Assembly: GCA_016718155.1 (NCBI GenBank)
Contig: JADKEH010000009.1
Span: 1 to 64,000 of the forward strand
Direction: 5' to 3'
Length of the DNA: 64,000 nt
Source of the DNA: Candidatus Rhodoferax randersensis
GTDB lineage: Bacteria; Pseudomonadota; Gammaproteobacteria; Burkholderiales; Burkholderiaceae_C
A program made the position numbers and the translations under genes. The stretch's first letter is position 1. Each line of letters starts with the position of its first letter. The notes beneath the pieces were generated by a model that was not told the DNA's origin, did not search any database, and saw nothing but the letters and a program-made list of their open reading frames with translations. Below, in pieces: positions 62,082 through 64,000 of the stretch.

Positions 62082-63596
62082 ATGACTGACTCCGCCACGG
62101 AATCCGCACTGGATTCATTTTCCCAACTGCAGCTTGCGGCATCGCTGTCTCGGGCCGTCGCCGATCTTGGCTACGAGTCCATGACTCCGATTCAGGCGCA
62201 GGCGATTCCCAAGGTCCTGCAAGGGCGCGATGTGATGGGCGCGGCGCAGACCGGTACCGGCAAGACAGCCGCATTTTCGCTGCCCCTGCTGCAGCGCCTT
62301 CTCAAGCATGAGAATGCCTCGACCTCGCCCGCCCGTCACCCCGTGCGCGCCTTGGTGCTATTGCCCACACGTGAGCTGGCCGATCAGGTGGCGCAGGCAA
62401 TCAAGGCCTACGCAAAGTACACCCAGATACGCTGCACAGTGGTGTTTGGTGGCATGGACATGAAGCCCCAGACCTTAGAGCTTAAGCGCGGCGTCGAAAT
62501 CCTGGTTGCAACGCCCGGGCGTCTGCTTGATCACATCGAAGCCAAGAACGCTGTGCTGAACCAGGTGGAGTACGTCGTGCTGGACGAGGCCGATCGCATG
62601 CTCGATATCGGCTTTCTGCCGGATTTGCAGCGGATCTTGAGTTTTCTGCCAAAGCAGCGCACCACGCTGCTGTTCTCGGCCACGTTCTCACCTGAAATCA
62701 AGCGCCTCGCGAGCAGCTATCTGCAAGACCCACTGACCATCGAGGTGGCCCGTTCCAACGCCACGGCTTCGACCGTGGAGCAGCATTTTTACAGTGTCGG
62801 GGACGACGACAAGCGACACGCCCTGCATCAGATTCTGAAGCAGCGGCAGTTGAAGCAGGCCTTTGTGTTTGTCAACAGCAAGCTCGGATGTGCCCGTCTG
62901 GCACGCTCATTGGAGCGTGAAGGCCTCAATACCACCGCTCTGCATGGTGACAAGAGTCAGGATGAGAGGCTGAAGGCGCTGGATGCGTTCAAGAAAGGCG
63001 AAGTTGATCTGCTGGTCTGCACCGACGTGGCGGCGCGCGGCCTCGATATCAAGGATGTGCCTGCTGTCTTCAATTTCGATATTCCGTTCAACGCGGAAGA
63101 TTATGTGCACCGGATCGGCCGCACCGGCCGCGCCGGACAGTCCGGTTTGGCGGTCAGTTTTGTATCGAAGAGCGACGCCCGACTGGTCGGTGACATTGAG
63201 AAGTTGATCAAGACCAAAATCGAACTTGAGGCCATCGAGTTCGAGGAGGACACGCCTGACATCCGAAAGCAGGGGCGCATTAACGATGGGCGGCGCATGT
63301 ATGCCCAGGGTGCTGGTGATGAGGGTCGGGGCTTCAATCAGGGTTCGGCACCGCAGCGTGGCCCACACCGGGACGGGCAGCATGCGCGTGCCGAGCGACC
63401 TGATCGACGCGAAGACAAGCGGTTCACACCCAGCGCGCCGAGCGATCCCTTGTTTGACCGGCCCTACGAACCCCCGGCACTGGCGGAGGCAGCCACTTTG
63501 CCATCATGGGAGGCGACCGCGCGGCCCAGTGTTCGCAGTATCTCGGCCAATATCAAGCCCAAGCGTCGGGTCGCTGCCCTGTTCAAATCCGCCTAG
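62082..63596 (+). CDS. rhlE: DEAD-box ATP-dependent RNA helicase RhlE
   Basis: A 504-residue helicase that unwinds short RNA duplexes in ribosome assembly or RNA turnover. The Q motif (LGYESMTPIQAQAIP) is followed by AQTGTGKT (motif I), PTRELAD, VLDEADRMLD (motif II), LFSATFSPE (motif III) and HRIGRTGRAGQSG (motif VI). The last 120 residues are basic and low-complexity, typical of the RhlE group. Start ATG 62082. The 3' end overlaps the convergent apaH by 14 bases. Confidence 0.94.
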   Translation: MTDSATESALDSFSQLQLAASLSRAVADLGYESMTPIQAQAIPKVLQGRDVMGAAQTGTGKTAAFSLPLLQRLLKHENASTSPARHPVRALVLLPTRELADQVAQAIKAYAKYTQIRCTVVFGGMDMKPQTLELKRGVEILVATPGRLLDHIEAKNAVLNQVEYVVLDEADRMLDIGFLPDLQRILSFLPKQRTTLLFSATFSPEIKRLASSYLQDPLTIEVARSNATASTVEQHFYSVGDDDKRHALHQILKQRQLKQAFVFVNSKLGCARLARSLEREGLNTTALHGDKSQDERLKALDAFKKGEVDLLVCTDVAARGLDIKDVPAVFNFDIPFNAEDYVHRIGRTGRAGQSGLAVSFVSKSDARLVGDIEKLIKTKIELEAIEFEEDTPDIRKQGRINDGRRMYAQGAGDEGRGFNQGSAPQRGPHRDGQHARAERPDRREDKRFTPSAPSDPLFDRPYEPPALAEAATLPSWEATARPSVRSISANIKPKRRVAALFKSA

Positions 63597-64000
63597 CGCG
63601 GCCTGCAGCCCGGTCCTTGTCGGACTTGGGCGACTGTGACGGCGGGCATTTGACTTGGATCAGTTCTCGTGTGAGCCCGGCGGTACCCGACGCCTGCCCC
63701 AGGCGCACCGCGCTCAGGCAGCCGCCCCAAACACAACCTGTGTCCAGCGCCATGACATCAGGGCGATCCAGCCACCCTAGCGTGGACCAGTGTCCAAAAG
63801 CCACCGTCACGTTGGCGCTTTGGCGCCCTGGCACGTCGAACCACGGGTAATATCCCGGCGGCGTGGCGTTTGCGCCATCCTTGGTGGCAAATTCCATGGT
63901 GCCGTCGGCGGTGCAGAATCGCAGCCGGGTCAGGGCGTTGACAATGATCCGCAGACGAGCCGCCCCAGGCAGATCGTCGCTCCACTGGCTTGGCTCGTCT
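63583..64000 (-). CDS. apaH: Diadenosine tetraphosphatase ApaH, 5' part outside window
   Basis: The C-terminal 138 residues of a symmetrical Ap4A hydrolase. The frame is open to the window edge, reading QWSDDLPGAARLRIIVNALT and RLRFCTADGTMEFATKDG. PWFDVPGRQSANVTVAFGHW supplies the late metal-binding His, and LDTGCVWGGCLSAVRL the closing strand. ApaH splits Ap4A into two ADP and also removes Np4 caps from RNA. The N-terminal metal-binding motifs lie beyond base 64000. Confidence 0.9.
   Translation of the reverse strand, partial: DEPSQWSDDLPGAARLRIIVNALTRLRFCTADGTMEFATKDGANATPPGYYPWFDVPGRQSANVTVAFGHWSTLGWLDRPDVMALDTGCVWGGCLSAVRLGQASGTAGLTRELIQVKCPPSQSPKSDKDRAAGRARRI

Overview
The window looks like a chromosomal segment of a GC-rich betaproteobacterium of the Burkholderiales, most likely Comamonadaceae (Rhodoferax/Polaromonas-like). 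This is inferred from gene content and order: surE-pcm-nlpD-rpoS, rpsF-priB-rpsR-rplI, a monomeric NADP isocitrate dehydrogenase, elongation factor P with arginine at position 32 next to its rhamnosyltransferase EarP, and short interspersed repeats of a type I associate with this family. No rRNA, CRISPR array or replication origin was seen.

Region 1 (1-7420) is a decayed accessory island. An ISAzo13-type insertion sequence fills the left edge. It is followed by a broken tyrosine recombinase, an unknown protein overlapping it, a frameshifted RadC-like gene, an XRE regulator with a palindromic operator candidate, and a DUF4755-like membrane protein gene that is frameshifted and cut by a complete IS21-type element (istA-istB).

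Region 2 (7421-13571) holds two large GGDEF-EAL cyclic-di-GMP proteins with GAF/PAS sensors. Region 3 (13551-34570) is mostly housekeeping: suhB, trmJ, cysE, mog, darP, pmbA, yqeY, rpsU, a LOG-family protein, a PRPP-synthetase-like gene coupled to an AMP/thymidine phosphorylase, efp-earP, sbcB, uvrC, pgsA, an EamA transporter, a tartrate-dehydrogenase-like gene with two frameshifts, an HU gene, ppiD and two tRNAs (Val-UAC, His-GUG).

Region 4 (34571-44860) has a BrnT/BrnA toxin-antitoxin pair whose toxin may have lost its start codon. It continues with icd, a quinone oxidoreductase, the surE-pcm-nlpD-rpoS stress cluster and an AidB-type acyl-CoA dehydrogenase. Region 5 (44865-51687) is signalling: a chemoreceptor coupled to a GGDEF-EAL protein with a similar sensor, and a MASE1 histidine kinase coupled to an ANTAR response regulator.

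Region 6 (51686-64000) contains rlmD, a lipoprotein, a BI-1 family protein, a GlcG-like protein with a DUF454 protein, divergent ppsR/ppsA, the rpsF operon, dcd, a DUF2799-like lipoprotein, rhlE and the 3' part of apaH.

The most unusual signals are a family of about 43-55 bp repeats lying in frame inside trmJ, earP (twice) and rlmD; an 18-bp perfect inverted repeat around a purine tract; dispersed intergenic hairpin repeats; and single-base frameshifts in conserved genes (pmbA, earP, the tartrate dehydrogenase gene), which may be sequencing errors or real decay.
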